A stretch of 64,000 nt of DNA, taken from contig NC_081552.1 in NCBI RefSeq assembly GCF_963082655.1, positions 190,352,075 to 190,416,074 of the forward strand, read 5' to 3'. The DNA is from Stomoxys calcitrans. Taxonomy: Eukaryota; Arthropoda; Insecta; Diptera; Muscidae. Shown here piece after piece: positions 12,190 through 24,400 of this stretch (position 1 is the first letter of the stretch; each line of letters begins with the position of its first letter). The notes below the pieces were generated by a model that worked only from the letters and a program-made list of their open reading frames with translations, was not told where the DNA came from and searched no databases. A program made the position numbers and the translations under genes.

Positions 12190-12426
12190 GCGTGCTAAGT
12201 TCGACCGCGTCAAATCTTATACACCCTCCACCGCATTTGTCAAGTTCTTCAAATGTATATGAGCTATATCAAGTTATTGACCGGTATGGACCGTATTTGT
12301 CATGCCGTACAAGTCATGGAAAAATATCGCTTCGAAAATTTCAGGCAAATTCAGTAATATTTGCGTCCTCAAGAGGCTCAGAAAGTCAAATTGGTAGATC
12401 GGTTTATTTGGCAGCTATATCAGATT
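12190..12426 (+). repeat. mini-me-like element, left part
   Basis: It begins GCGTGCTAAGTTCGACCGCG and TTATACACCCTCCACC, then the first unit (ATATCAAGTTATTGACCGG, ATCGGTTTATTTGGCAGC). It breaks off at TATCAGATT (12418-12426), where a LINE is inserted, and continues at 14220. Confidence 0.75.
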
Positions 12427-14219
12427 CTTTTTCTTTTACTTTAACCTTAATTGGCTATGACAGAATATTTGTTCCACTAGAATATTCTAAAATCTCTGAC
12501 ACCAAGTTTCGAGGTGTCTCCCACCACTTGATCTTTCCATCGGGCTTTTGGTCTTCCCGGTTTGCGTGTATCACGGTGTTTGGCTTCAAAAGACTTCTTT
12601 GCTGGAGCTTCTTCATCCATTCTGACAACATGACCTAGCCAACGCAGCCGTTGTAGTTTGATGCATGTAACTATGCTATCGTCGTCATACAGCTCGTGGT
12701 CCATACGTCGCCTATATTCTCCGTTAACGCAAACTGGTGCATATATTTTACGAAGAATCTTTCTCTCAAATACTCCAAGCACTGCCTCATCTGCTTTCAC
12801 AAGTACCCATGCTTCAGAACCATATAACAGCGCGTGTCTTGTATAGTGTAAGCTTCGTCTGTCGAGAGGTGGCCTTGTTTCTAAACTGCTTTGGACTAAG
12901 TCCAAAGTAGCATCTGTTTGCCAGCATTATTCTTCACTTTATCTCAAAACTGGTGTCATTCGTTTCGGTTACAGCGGTGCCGAGGTAGATAAAGTTACTG
13001 ACTACCTCAAAGTTGTAGTTCCCAACTTTCTCCACTTTCTTTATCTGCTCGGTTGTGCAAGGCTTTTTGTGAGTTGAAACCATCCATTTCGTCTTATCTT
13101 CATTTACTGCCAGACCCATTTTCACTGACTCTCTTTCGATTCTTTCAAAGGCTGCAGTCACGACTTCCGGTGACCGACCTATGATATCGATATCGTCGGC
13201 ATAGGCAAGTACCATGTGCTCTCTTGTGATTAGTGTGCCATATCTATTCACATCTGCATTTCGTATGATCTTCTCCAGCAGGATGTTAAATATATCACAC
13301 GATCGGCTGTCTCCTTGTCTGAAACCTCGTTTGGTATTAAATGGTTCGTAGAGATTCTTTCCTATACTTACTGAGGAACGCGTATCAGCAAGTGTCATCC
13401 TGCAGAGTTTTATTAACTTTGCAGGGATACCATACTCAGACATGGCTTGAAATACCTTTGAACGTAAAAGAGGATCGAAAGCGGCTTTGTAGTCAACAGA
13501 GAGTCGGTAGGTGTTGATTTGTCCTTCTCGGGTCTTTTCCAGGATTTGGCGCAGTGTGAATATCTGGATTTACCAGGCCTAAAGCCGCATTGATAGGGAC
13601 CAATTATCTCACTGACTTTAGGTTTTAATCTTTCACACAGTACGCTCGAGAGTATCTTGTATGCGATGGGGAGAAAACTTATTCCTCTGTAGTTGGCACA
13701 TTCCGTCTTGTCTCCTTTCTTGTGTACGGGACATAGTATGCTGAGGTTCTAATCAGCGGGTATGCATTCTTCTAGCCAGATTTCGCAAATAAGCTGATGC
13801 ATACGCCTTATCAGCGTGTCGCCTACGTTCTTAAATAGTTCAGCGGGTAACCTGTCGGCTCCTACTGCCTTGTTGTTCTTTAGTCGGGTCACTGCTACTT
13901 GAACCTCATTCTGACTAGGAGGTAAACATTCTATACCATCATCAGGGATTGGTTCTGCGGTATCCTCTTCGCCGCCAACGTCGGACACTAGCAGTTGGTT
14001 AAAATGTTCTTTCCATATCCTCAGCACGCTATCTGTGTCAGTTACCAGATTTCCTTCTTTGTCTCTGCAGGAGGATGTGCCTGCACCAAAGTTGGGTCAA
14101 TCGAGTGGAGTGTGCCGCTGCCATTTGTTGTGTTTGCAGCTTTTCAATGTCCAGCTTCCGTGCAGTGTCAGATCGTACTTTCCTCGCCATGTTCAAACGG
14201 GTGCGAACCTTTGCTGAAT
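12427..14219 (-). mobile_element. 5'-truncated LINE (RT), inserted with a 9-bp target duplication
   Basis: The minus strand encodes RT pieces in order: WKEHFNQLLVSDVGGEE and AVTRLKNNKAVGADRLPAEL (13749-14027), then GFRQGDSRSCDIFNILLEK and the catalytic LAYADDIDIIGRS (12934-13443, motif near 13190), and a C-terminal region with YGSEAWVLVKADE, LQRLRWLGHVVRMDE and GRPKARWKDQV (12477-12905). Frameshifts separate the blocks. The tail is a GTAAA/AAAG-type simple sequence rather than poly(A). The 9-mer TATCAGATT flanks it on both sides. The C-terminal tail is typical of RTE-like endonuclease-RT proteins, but the clade is not certain. Confidence 0.85.
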
Positions 14220-15175
14220 TATCAGATTATGAATCGATTTAGATCATACTTAGCACAGTTGTTGAAAGTCATAACAAAACACTTCGCACAAAGTTTTAGC
14301 CAAATCGTATAACGATTGCGCCCTCTAGAAGCTCAAGAGGTCATATTGGGAGATCGGTTTATATGGCAGCTATATCAGGTTATAGACAGATTTGGACCAT
14401 ACTTGGCACAATTGTTGGAAGTCCTACCAAAGGGACATGTGTAAAATTTCAGCCAAATCGGATAACGATTGCGCCCTCTAGCGGCTCAAGATGTTTAATC
14501 GGGAGATCGTTTTATATGGCAGCTATATCAGGATTTGGACAGATTTAGACTACTCTTGGCTCAGTTGTTGGAAGTTCTACCAAAAGGACATGTGCAAAAT
14601 TTCAGACAAATTGGATAACAATTGCGCCATCTAGAGACTAAAGAAGTCTAATCGCGAGATCGTTTTATATGGCAGCTATATCATGTTATAAACAGATTTA
14701 GACCATACTTGGCACAGTTGTTGGAAGTCATAACAAAACACATCACACAAATATTCAGCCAAATCGGATAAGAATTGCGCCCTCTAGAGGCTAAAGAAGT
14801 CTAATCGTGAGATCGGTTTATATAACAGCTATATCAGTGTATGAACTGATTTAGGCCATACTTGACACAGTTGTTGAAAGTCATAACAAAACACCTCACG
14901 CAAAATCGGATAACGATTGCGCCCTCTAGAGGCTCAAGAAGTCTTGTCGCGAAATCGGTTTATATGGCAGCTATATCAGGTTATAGACAATTGAACATAG
15001 TCGGAATGTGGGTAGCGTTGTATTGCGCTATCGTTATCGTTCGTCTTTTTACACAGTTGGCACAGTTGTTGAGAGTCATGCCAAAACGTTATGAGCAAAA
15101 TTTAATCCAAATCGAATAAGAAATGCGCCCTCTAGAAGCTCAAGAAGTCTAACCGGAAGATCGTTTTTCGCCCGA
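14220..15175 (+). repeat. mini-me-like element, right part
   Basis: It resumes at TATCAGATTATGAATCGATTT, directly continuing the unit cut at 12426. About five tandem units follow, with GCACAGTTGTTGGAAGTC, GCGCCCTCTAGA and TCGGTTTATATGGCAGC. Confidence 0.8.
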
Positions 15176-15360
15176 ACCATTTGTATATCGAATCGTCTTC
15201 CTGCAAATGTCTTTCCCTCCCACATTGACGTTCAGAAATCTAAGACGAATATCAATAAACACTACTCCATCTTTCACCGGTTCAAATCTTAACTTTCCTA
15301 ATTGCCAACGAAATGCACTGCAAATATAGGGGACATCCCCTAAAAAAAAATATTACTCGA
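15176..15360. other. Unclassified spacer between repeat blocks
   Basis: No ORF or repeat signature is recognised between the forward block ending near 15175 and the reverse-oriented element end at 15360-15510. Confidence 0.35.
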
Positions 15361-16295
15361 TTTGCCAGAAATATTAGAGGTGGTGTTTTTCTATGACTGG
15401 TGTTTTTCTATTTGAAAAAGTCATTCAAAGAACTTGACAAATGCGATCCGTGGTGGAGGGAATATAAGATTCGGCCCGGCCGAACTTTGCTCACTTTTAC
15501 TTGTTTCTGATCTTTTTGCTAGAATTTTTTATACCCTCCACCATAGAATGGGGGTATACTAATTTCGTCATTCTGTTTGTAACACCTCGAAATATGCGTC
15601 TGAGACCCCATATATTCTTGATCGTCATGTCATTTTAAGTCGATCTAGCCGTGCCCGTCCATCTGTCCGTCCGGCACAAAAACTTTTTATTAGTGTAGGT
15701 CGGATGGGATTGCAAATGGGCCAAATCGGTCCATGTTTTGATATAGCTGCCATATAAACCGATCTTGGGTCTTGACTTCTTGAACCTCTAGAGGAAGCGA
15801 TTCTCGTCCGATTTGACTGAAATTTTGCACGTAGTATTTTGGTGTGACTTCCAACAACTATGCTAAGTATGATTCAAATCGGTTCATAATCTGGTATAGC
15901 TGTCATATAAACTGATCATGGATCTTGACTTCTTGAGCCTCTAGAGGGCGCATTTCTCGTCCGATTTGATTGAAATTTTGCACGTGGTGTTTTGGTATCA
16001 CTTCCAACAACTGTGCTAAGTATGGCGCAAATCGCCATATTAACCAATCTGGGATCTTGACTTCTTGAGCCTCTAGAGGACGCAATTCTCATCCGATTTG
16101 GAAGAAATTTTGTACAACGACTACTCTCATGACCTTCAATATACGTGTCTAATATGGTCTGAATCGATCAATAGCTTGCTTCTTGAGCCCCTACAAGGTG
16201 CAACTCTTATCCTAATGAACTGAAATTTTGCCCAATGACTTCTACAATGTTCAGCATTCATTTATGGTCCGAATCGGACAATAATTTGTTTCTAA
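15361..16295 (-). repeat. mini-me-like elements in reverse orientation
   Basis: The stretch 15361-15510 is a reversed 5' end (complement of GTTCGGCCGGGCCGAATC, TTCCCTCCACCACGGATCGC). A second reversed element runs from 15525 (TATACCCTCCACCATAGAATGGGGG, GTCCATCTGTCCGTCCGG) through several units (AGCTGCCATATAAACCGATC) to about 16295. Confidence 0.75.
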
Positions 16296-16365
16296 TGTTT
16301 TCGCCGGCATTCGAAGCCAGTAGTTCAGCGTCATAGGCGGACATGCTCTGCACTATGGTGGCCTG
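16296..16365 (-). mobile_element. SINE fragment, tRNA head only
   Basis: Only the tRNA-like head is kept (CCGGCATTCGAAGCCAG, CATGCTCTGCACTATGGTGGCC). It is diverged in the B-box complement. Confidence 0.6.
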
Positions 16366-16429
16366 CAACAATTTGAAGAATCATAATTCGTTCATATTTA
16401 TAAGCCACCCCTGTACTACTACTACTAAA

Positions 16430-16692
16430 TTTCCCATGAACATTCCACTAAGGAACAGGGGATATTTCTTTCATATCAATGAGTGCAGTTCGATTAAAGT
16501 TTAAGCTCAATGATAAGAGGCCTACTTTCCGGGTCCGAACGGCATGCCCCATAGCGAAGTTTTAACTTGGCAGGATTCCCCACAAATTTAGCCACCATCG
16601 CTGAAAATGTTTCCGACGTTCATGCCGGGATTTGAAATCAGGCATTTGGCGTCATAGTTGGGCAAGCTAACCTCTGCGCCACGGTGGTCTCC
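16430..16692 (-). mobile_element. tRNA-derived SINE, diverged copy
   Basis: The body starts TTTCCCATGAACATTCCACT and ends with the head AACCTCTGCGCCACGGTGG. It has several small deletions compared with the copy at 331-636. Confidence 0.8.
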
Positions 16693-17130
16693 AGCCACTC
16701 CTGTAATCGAATTTCGTACAACCGTTCCTTATTACTAAACTGAATTAGACTTTCGTCCTATTAATTTCCCCCAAATTTAATATCCCTGAACGATTCTTGG
16801 AAAAAGGCAAAAAAAAAAAAACACACAAAGAAAATATTGACTAACTTTAAATACATTATCATGGTAGGACTGGCCAAAGAAGCCCATTGTCATTATGCCA
16901 CTGGTGTGGTTGCCTGACTGGCTGTCTGCCTGCCTGCCTGCGTTTGTTATCATCAAAAGAATTTTCAAAAGGGTGTGTTTATGCTGCTTTGGTAAAGCGA
17001 CAGCAAAGCTCAAACAAAATCGTTAGGAGTGTGGAGTTAGCTTTTGTGTGTGTCGTCACTGACACTGGCGTTGTTGAATCACAAAAATCTCGCTGTAACA
17101 CGCAACACCCAATGCTTGGGCGGAACAGTT
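16693..17130. other. Single-copy-looking DNA upstream of a candidate exon
   Basis: No repeat signature beyond a short CTGC-rich run (GACTGGCTGTCTGCCTGCC, near 16915). It may hold promoter sequence for the candidate first exon that follows. I see no TATA box that I would defend. Confidence 0.35.
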
Positions 17131-17822
17131 GCTAATTCAGTGTTCTCGAGTTCATAACAATAGGGCGAAGGTCCCGGGCGATTAAAACGCGACGCAACAC
17201 GCTAACAACAAAGGTCCTTGCGTGTTGGCACAGTTTTCATTTTCACCAAAAAAAAACAAGAAAATCGAAGGAAAAAAACCAAACTGAACAAGTTAACAAA
17301 CACAAAAGGACATAAATAACAAAGGCGGTGACATCAAGGACATTCTAACGAGAGTAAAATATTCGAACTAAGCAAAAACTACATTCTATCGGAAAAAAAA
17401 TCCTTGAAAGGCAGTGAATTAAAAAATATTTTGTACGCTTTGCAGTCGTATAGAAAAAAATGTATAAACTATAAAAAAAAAACTGCAAAGTGAACATTAA
17501 GAAATCAAAGACTTAAAACATGCTGTGAAGCCACAAACATAAAATTCCTACATGTTTATTGATTTTATTTGCACTTCTTTTAACCTTAGTGGCTGCCCAC
17601 AACCACTGCTGTCTCGCCCAAAAGTTTGTTCTACGACTTTGTTTGGTGTTTTGTTTTTTTTTTTTGCTTGTCCTTCTTTCACATGTCGAAGTTCGTGGAT
17701 TCGTTGCTAAGGATTCGTCTGGGGTTATTATCCCTTTGCTTTTGGCCACTTGTTTCAGTAGCTCGCATGTAGTTCGCTAGTCCAGTGTATCGCAATTGAT
17801 TTTATTGCTGTCGTCGTCGGCA

Positions 17823-17963
17823 ATGTTCTTCCTTCCCAGACTTTGTGTCGTGGGACAAAGGACATCGTCTGTACTTGGAGCTCCGGCAATTGTTACACCA
17901 CCAACGCTGGTATACCAATTCTCAAAGCATCAACGTCACAAATCGGTATTTGGAAAAATTAAG
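17823..17963 (+). CDS. Ect4: Candidate alternative first coding exon of Ect4
   Basis: An ATG at 17823 opens 47 codons (MFFLPRLCVVGQRTSS..., ending HKSVFGKIK) that run exactly to a donor AAG|GTAATA at 17964, in phase 0. The core acceptor at 44355 also starts in phase 0, so the join would keep frame. An in-frame TAG lies just upstream (17778). The first residues are hydrophobic with Arg, which could be a mitochondrial or membrane-targeting N-terminus; SARM1 family members can carry one, but this is inference. Against it: several ATGs precede it in the presumed leader (17551 for example), and the peptide is not one I recognise. A non-coding first exon or a chance ORF is possible. Confidence 0.4.
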
Positions 17964-18420
17964 GTAATATATGTATAAATGTTTGAAGGACATGGATACC
18001 GATAAAAAAAAAACCATTGTACACATTAAGCGAATTATAATTGAAACCCATTTTATGAAGCTTTTGTCCACAATACATCCCTCCATTGAAATTTGTACAC
18101 AGTGAAATAGATATTATCAGTGATAATAAAAGAGAAGCTATAAAATAAGAATTAATTTTGATCAAGACAATGGTGAATTATTACAAAAAGGGTTGCTAGG
18201 GACCCCTTTGTGTCATTGTGGCATATGGGAAAACGAGTTAACGAAAATATTCAACCGCTAAATGTGGATATTTAAATGTGTTATTCGGTTAAGATAAAAA
18301 AGTGTGCTAAAATATTGGATGGATATTGAATGCATTTTCTGCAAACCTAATGTAAATACCAATTCTGGCTAATGATTAATATGACTGCTGCACAGTGGTT
18401 TTAAATCCATAAATCCTGGA
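17964..18420. other. Intronic single-copy-looking DNA
   Basis: AT-rich with no clear repeat family. Short ORFs on the minus strand (17959-18165) have no recognisable product. Confidence 0.35.
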
Positions 18421-20267
18421 AATCCACTTTTCAGCCTTACCTAAGGTGGACCTATGGACATACCCCTAACCCACTAATCGGCTTGTTGTGCGCTCTAAAT
18501 ACAAAAAAAGCAACCTCAACAAAGAAACTTTAAGTTAGGAATTCCATGCTACTTACAAAATCCTTAATTGTTTTCCACGCCCCTGGTATTGTGTGCCCAC
18601 CTAAATAAAAAAAGCAAATTTTCCCATGAACATTCCATTAAAGAACTGGGGCAAACTTCTCACAAATCAATGAGTGCTTTCCGATTAAATTTTAAGCTCA
18701 ATGATAAGGAAGCTCCTGTTTATAGCCGAGTCCGAACGGCATGCCGCAGAGCGACACCTCTTTGGAGAGAAGATTTTAGAACGCAAAATACCTCACAATG
18801 TCGCCAGCATTAGGAGGGCATAACCATCGCTGGCAAACTTTCTGATGTTCCTGCCAGGATTCGAACCTTAGCGTTCAGCGTCACAGGCGGACCTGTTACC
18901 TTACCGGTTCCTTTTAGCCTCGAAAGCCGGGCAATGCTCCAACGTCTCACCATCTTCCCCTCATGGCCCACACAAGCTATCACTTGCCACAGCGATTTCG
19001 CATAAGTGCTCTAGTAGTCCTATGTGTCCCGTTATGATATCAAGAGCTATATTGACTTCTGCCTTACTTCCCTTAAATAATAGCTTCGTCCTCTCACGAT
19101 CCCGATCACCCCATAGGATTTTCGCCATCCTGCCAACTGTTTCGCTATACCACAGTGTTACATGCGTATTCGGGTTAAGCATGTTTATTGACGGCAATCC
19201 CTTGAACTTCAATGGCAAATCGTCTGCCCTTTCATTCCCCCTTAAACCTAGATTCTGTCAGTTCAAGACGGTGCCGCTGGCAGCAGTGCCTCGCACTCGA
19301 CTTTAAGTGTCGTCTCTGGTATCCGATCGGAAAACTCTTCCATTCCTTCCAGGTTTCCTCTCGTCGCCTGCCCCCATCCCATATCCATTCTCCCATGGCC
19401 TTGAGATTCATAGCCGCAGAGGCTGCCTCACACTTAATTTGAATGTTAATGGATCGGATATCTAGAATAGTCTCCAGCGCCCTAGTGGGCGTGGTCCTTA
19501 TGCATTCCGTGATCGCACGGATCCCCGCAAGACCGAATTATGGTCAGGCAGTCTAAAGCAGATCTCAGTCCTTGGGTTCTCAATGTAGACCCCAGGGCCA
19601 CTCTGTCCTCTAGCTTTGATCCATACTTGTAACATGATCTTCCAGATGGCAATACTAGAGTTACGTCAATCCAAGACTGTGCTGATGGCAGCTAGTTTCT
19701 CGCATTCGACTTCAAGGTTCATCTCAGGTATCCGTTCAGAAACCTCTTCCCTTCCTTCCAGGTTTCCTATGGTCGCCTCGATTATACCGCTATGGTATGA
19801 GCTGCTCCCATCCTCAATCCATTCTCCCATCGCCCCATAAGTCCCATAACCGCAGTGGCTGCCTCATATTTAATCTGTATGTCAATGGGTCGGATATCTA
19901 GAATAGTCTCCAGCGCCCCAGTGGGCGTAGTCCTCATCGCTCCGTCTATGCCAACATGTTCTCTGATCCTGATGTATGGTCCTGATGTTGCACTTTTTAT
20001 GCATAGCAGTCCACCAAACTACGGATGCGTAAGTAAGTATTGGTCTAATCATGCTCCTATAGAGCTAGTGGACTATCCTCGAATTCAGGCACCTACGGCC
20101 CGTCTACATAGTGCCCAACATCTGTGAGCCCTCTCAATATGCTCCTGAATGTGACACTTCCAATTCAGTTTCCTGTCCAAGAGCACACCTAAGTATTTGA
20201 CTTTGTCAGATATCGAAATCGTTTTATTGAGGCAAGGTGGTGCATCAAATTGGCCAAATTGGCCAAA
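18420..20267 (-). mobile_element. LINE with RNase H domain and 3' end, split by a SINE
   Basis: The 3' end (18420-18610) matches that of the LINE at 34797: the TACCCCTAACCCACTAATCG and GGCTTGTTGTGCGCTC segments. After a SINE, minus-strand coding relics appear: KFKGLPSINMLNPNTHVTLWYSETVGRMAKILWGD (18961-19218), the tail after an RNase H domain. Two tandem degenerate copies of the linker/RNase H segment lie at 19290-19480 and 19540-19920, and an RT C-terminal piece (DKVKYLGVLLDRKLNWKCHIQEHIERAHRCWALC) lies at 20085-20282. Confidence 0.75.
18611..18902 (-). mobile_element. tRNA-derived SINE, truncated at the tRNA end
   Basis: The body begins GCAAATTTTCCCATGAACATTCC. The head stops at TCACAGGCGGACCTGTTACC, before the A-box complement is complete. 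It sits inside the 3' part of a LINE. Confidence 0.8.
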
Positions 20268-22440
20268 AGTCTTTGCTGGCAACCTTCAGTCTGTCAGCAT
20301 GTTTTCCGATTAGACAGTGACCTGTTATGGCGGACACAATGACTGAGACGTCTTTTCTAGCCAATGACAGCAAAGCGGTAGACATCTTCAAGTCTTGATT
20401 AGGCCACATAGATTTGGAATGCTCACAGCCCCCTCTTTGTGATCATCTATCATTCGTTGTCCTTCGGGCCTGGTCCTGAAAACTTAGCTTACATGTCGCT
20501 AGAGGCATACCCGCAGATTCCAGTGTCCCTGGAGGTTGTTAGGTAGTTCCTAGTCTCGCAAGCTCGTCTGCTTTAGAATTCCCTGGGATATCTCTGTCGC
20601 CCGGCACCCAGAACAGGTGAATTTTGAACCGTTCAGCCATCTTGTAGAGAGATCTGCGACAGTCGAGAGCGGTTTTTGTGTTCAGATATACGTTATCCAG
20701 GCTGCCTGGCTGTCTGAGAAGATATTTGTGCCAATCATCGTAATGACATTATATCTGGATCTCCGCTTGATACACACTGCAGTGGTCGGGTAACCTTTTC
20801 GATATGACCAGCTCTAGATGTTTAGAGTACACCCCAAATGGTCGTTTAGTTTGGAACCATCCGTATAGAAGTCTATGTAACTTCTGTTACCAGGGATATC
20901 GTAGTTCCAATCGGTTTTATCAGGAATAGTGGTACAGTAATTTTTATCAAAAAGCGACTCAGCTAAGGTATCAAGGATAACACAGTGTCCATAGCCGCCA
21001 CATAACCAAAGAGAAAGCACTCTTAACCTCACGTCAGTGGTCGCTGCAATTTGGTTAGCCACAATGTCCAGAGGCATAAGATGTAGCATTAAATTCAGTG
21101 TATCAGATGGTGTCGTCCTTAGTGCGTCTGTGATGCACAAACAAGGCATACTTTGGATCCGGCTGATTATTTAGCAGTAGGCGGACTTTTGAACCGCCGT
21201 CCACCAGACCACAACACCATATAGCATTATATGGCTGACAATTGCAGTATATTCCTAATGCATGACACGCAGTCTAAACCCCTAAACTTTTGACAATACA
21301 AAATGTTGGATTTGAAGTTCAAATTCCTGTCCAGCAAAATACCCAGATATTTAGCGCTTTCTCTCTTTCCAAGGAGATAGGTTCCACTGTAGGCAACTCC
21401 TGCTGAAAAGAACTACTCATGTCTTGGACGGATTTACACCTAGACCACATTCGGTAGCCCACTTTGCTGTTGCACGTAGAGCTTCCTGAAGTATATCTCT
21501 TAGAGTGTTGGGAAACTTTCTCCTAACCGCAATTGCCACGTCATCAGCATACGTGACCACTTTTACATATTTTTCTTCCAGATACAATAATATATTGTTA
21601 ATGGCTATATTCCAAAGTAGAGGAGACAGTACACCTCCTTGAGGCGTTCCTCTGCTGACCCATCTTTTTAGATCCACAGATCTCAAGCCTGCCGTAATGC
21701 ATCTTTTAGTAAGTATGTTGTTTATAAACTTCCTTACGGTAGAGATGATGCCTAGAAACTCCAACTTCTTCATGATTGACATCGGTTTTACATTATTGAA
21801 AGCACCTTCAATGTCAAAAAATGCTACAAATGCTGTATATTCCTTGACAGCGAGAGAAACCTAATTGTAGCCGACTAGGTCGTGTTTCAGTGGATTTGCC
21901 TTTACTATATGCATGCTGCTGCCGCGACAGGCGATCTTCAGGGCTATTTGCCCTATGATATGTTTCTATCAACCTCTCAAGAGTCTTCAGCATAAAGGAT
22001 GACAGAATGAAAATGGCCTTGGTGTCCCCCATCCCCCACGTACCTATAACAAGCAGAGTATATCTCCTTGAACCAAAGAACCAGTCTATCAGACACAGCT
22101 TTTAATTCAACCTGTGATACATCATCAGGGCCTGGCGACTTAAAGAAGTCGAGACTTTTTATCGCCCAAAGGATTTTCGGCTCAGATCCAATTTCCCTAA
22201 TAACCTCCGACGAATGCATACCAGTGGCAACCTCTTCTAGCGCCACGTTGTCCGTTGCAGAATTTCCCGGGAAATGTGTATCAGCGAGTAGTTCTAGTAT
22301 TTCCTCACTAGACATTGTCCATACATTCTCTGGCTTCTGAATATACCCCACTGTAATGGGTCTAGTGGACAGAATCTTCTTTAGCCTAGATGCCTCAGAT
22401 GTATCCTCCACGGAGCTGCAAAGTTCCACACAGGGTTTGT
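20268..22440 (-). mobile_element. Degenerate LINE (RT, then RNase H)
   Basis: On the minus strand, reading 5' to 3': a pre-RT segment (FKSPGPDDVSQVELKAVSDRLV, 21977-22429), then SSFMLKTLERLIETYHRAN (21814-22032), and RT with GTPQGGVLSPLLWNIAINNILL and an intact YADDVAIAVRR (21417-21782, motif near 21540). Next come the linker MLHLMPLDIVANQIAATTDVRLR and RNase H DFYTDGSKLND (20814-21149). The most complete of the minus-strand LINEs here, but frameshifted in several places. Confidence 0.8.
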
Positions 22441-22589
22441 TCTAAGCTTTTCTCTGGTGGCATACAAAATTTCAACCATCTTCGAGATCTGCAGTTTTTG
22501 AAAATTGTGGTGAAGATGATATCCGCCTTCTTGCGGATATCACAAAATAGGCTAAACCGGTGGGCGAAACTCCACTATCTGTATCTACA
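22441..22589. other. Spacer with a fragment of the second tandem repeat family
   Basis: It contains ATCTTCGAGATCTGCAGTTTTTGAAAATTG, also seen at 31495-31530 and 42712-42745. Confidence 0.4.
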
Positions 22590-22870
22590 AATTACAAATT
22601 TTGAACATTCCACTAAGTCAGAACAGGGTGTAACTTCTCACATATCAATGAGTGCAGTCCGATTCAAGTTTATAGCCGAGCCCGAACGGCGTGCCGCAGT
22701 GCGACACATCTTTGGAGAGAAGTTTTACATGGCATAGTACCTCACAAATGTTGCTAGCATTAGGAGGGGAAAACCACCGCTGCAAATTTTTTCTGATGGT
22801 CTCGCCAGGATTCGAATCCAGGCTTTCAGTGTCGTAGGCAGTCATGCTAACCTCTGCTCTACGTCGGTCT
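22590..22870 (-). mobile_element. tRNA-derived SINE
   Basis: A copy of the family with head complement GCTAACCTCTGCTCTACGTCGG. It is followed by a short tandem run of CTGTATCTACTATCA units (22873-22925). Confidence 0.8.
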
Positions 22871-22992
22871 CCATCTGTATCTACTATCACTATCTGTATC
22901 TATTATCACTATCTGTATCTACTATCATGAAAATCGATTCAGTAAATTTGCCAGGAAGATGGCAAAAGGTTATCGAACAAAATGGCAATTAT

Positions 22993-23079
22993 ATATTTGA
23001 TTAAAGTTCATTCTAAGTTTTATTAAAAATGCATTTACTTTCTTTTAAAAAATCCGCAATTACTTTTTAGGCAACCCAA
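22993..23079 (+). mobile_element. mariner-type MITE, copy 2, right part only
   Basis: It matches the right 87 bp of the MITE at 4654-4883, including the terminal repeat AAAAATCCGCAATTACTTTTTAGGCAACCCAA. The left terminal repeat is missing. Confidence 0.8.
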
Positions 23080-23353
23080 TATACTATCGATATTTTAGTT
23101 TTTATCTTAATATCGATTGATATTTTCCCTATCGATACTATCGGCAAAACTAATTTTTTTTGGCAATATTTAACAAAACTATGCGATACGACACTGAATA
23201 TATTTTTAACGTTACATTGCACCTATAGAGGGCGCAATTTTCATCCTATTCCGCTATATTCATCCTATTTGGCTTCCAACTGATTTTATTAAATTTGGGT
23301 TTTCTCGGTCTGTGCATTGATATTGCTTCTATATAAATCGATCTCCTGATTTT

Positions 23354-24400
23354 TATACCTAGCACCGTAGGATGGGGGTATACTAATCTAGTCATTCCGT
23401 TTGTAACACCTCGAAATATTGATCTAGGACCCCATAAAGTATATATATTCTTGATGGTCTCGACATTCTGATTCGATCTAGCCATGTCCGTCCGTCTGTC
23501 CGTCTGTCGAAATCACGATAGCGGTCGAACGCAATGTAAGTCGTTGGGGATTGCAAATGGGCCATATCGGTTCAGATTTGGATATAGCTCCCATATAAAC
23601 CGATCACCCGATGTAACTTTTTGAGCCCCTGAAAACCTCAATTTTCACCTGATTTGGCTGAAATTTTTAACATATTATTCTGTTATGACTTCCAGCGACT
23701 GTGCCAAGTACGGTTCAAATCGGTCTATAACCTGGTACAGCTCCTATATAGACCGATCTTCCGATTTGACTTCTTGAGCCCCTGGAAGCCGCCGTTTTTG
23801 TCCGATTTGGTTGAAATTTTGCACATAGTGTTCTGTTATGACTTTCAACAATTGTGTCAATTACGGTCCACATCGGTTAAGAACATGATATAGCTCCCAT
23901 ATAAACCGATCTCCCGATTTGACTTCTTGGGCCTCTGGAAGTCTTAATTTTCATCCGATTTGGCTGAAATTTTGCATGTAGTGTTTTGTTATGACTTCCA
24001 ACAACTGTGCCAATTACGGTCCACATCGGTTGAGAACATGACATAGCTCCCATATAAACCGATCTCCCGATTTGACTTTTTGAGCTCCTGGAAGCCTCAA
24101 TTGTTGTCCGATTTGACTGAAATTTTGCAAGTAACGTTCTGTTATGACTTTCAACAATTGTGCTAAGTAGGTTTCGAATCGGTCTATAACCTGGTACAGC
24201 TCCCAAATAAACCGATCGCCCGATTTGACTTCTTGGGCCTCTGAAAGTCGGATGAAAATCCGATTTGGCTGAAACTTTGCAAGTTGTGTTCTGTTATGAA
24301 TTCCAACTATTGTGCAAATAGCTCTACAACCTGATATAGACGGTTCAGCCGTTTTTGGGTCTATTCGGAACAAACAAACAAACAAAGCGTAGCACTTTCA
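23354..24400 (-). repeat. mini-me-like tandem element, reverse, block
   Basis: It runs from TATACCTAGCACCGTAGGATGGGGG through the core and GTCCGTCCGTCTGTCCGTCTGTC to about five reversed units carrying TAGCTCCCATATAAACCGATC and TCCGATTTGGCTGAAATTTTGC. Minus-strand ORFs with GRSVYMGAIS are read-through of units. Confidence 0.8.

Noticed and set aside
17134..17170. Inr/DPE promoter at ATTCAGTGTTC (17132)
   Set aside because: TCAGTG misses the last initiator position, and the nearest DPE-like sequence (GGTCC) is at +32, off the required spacing.
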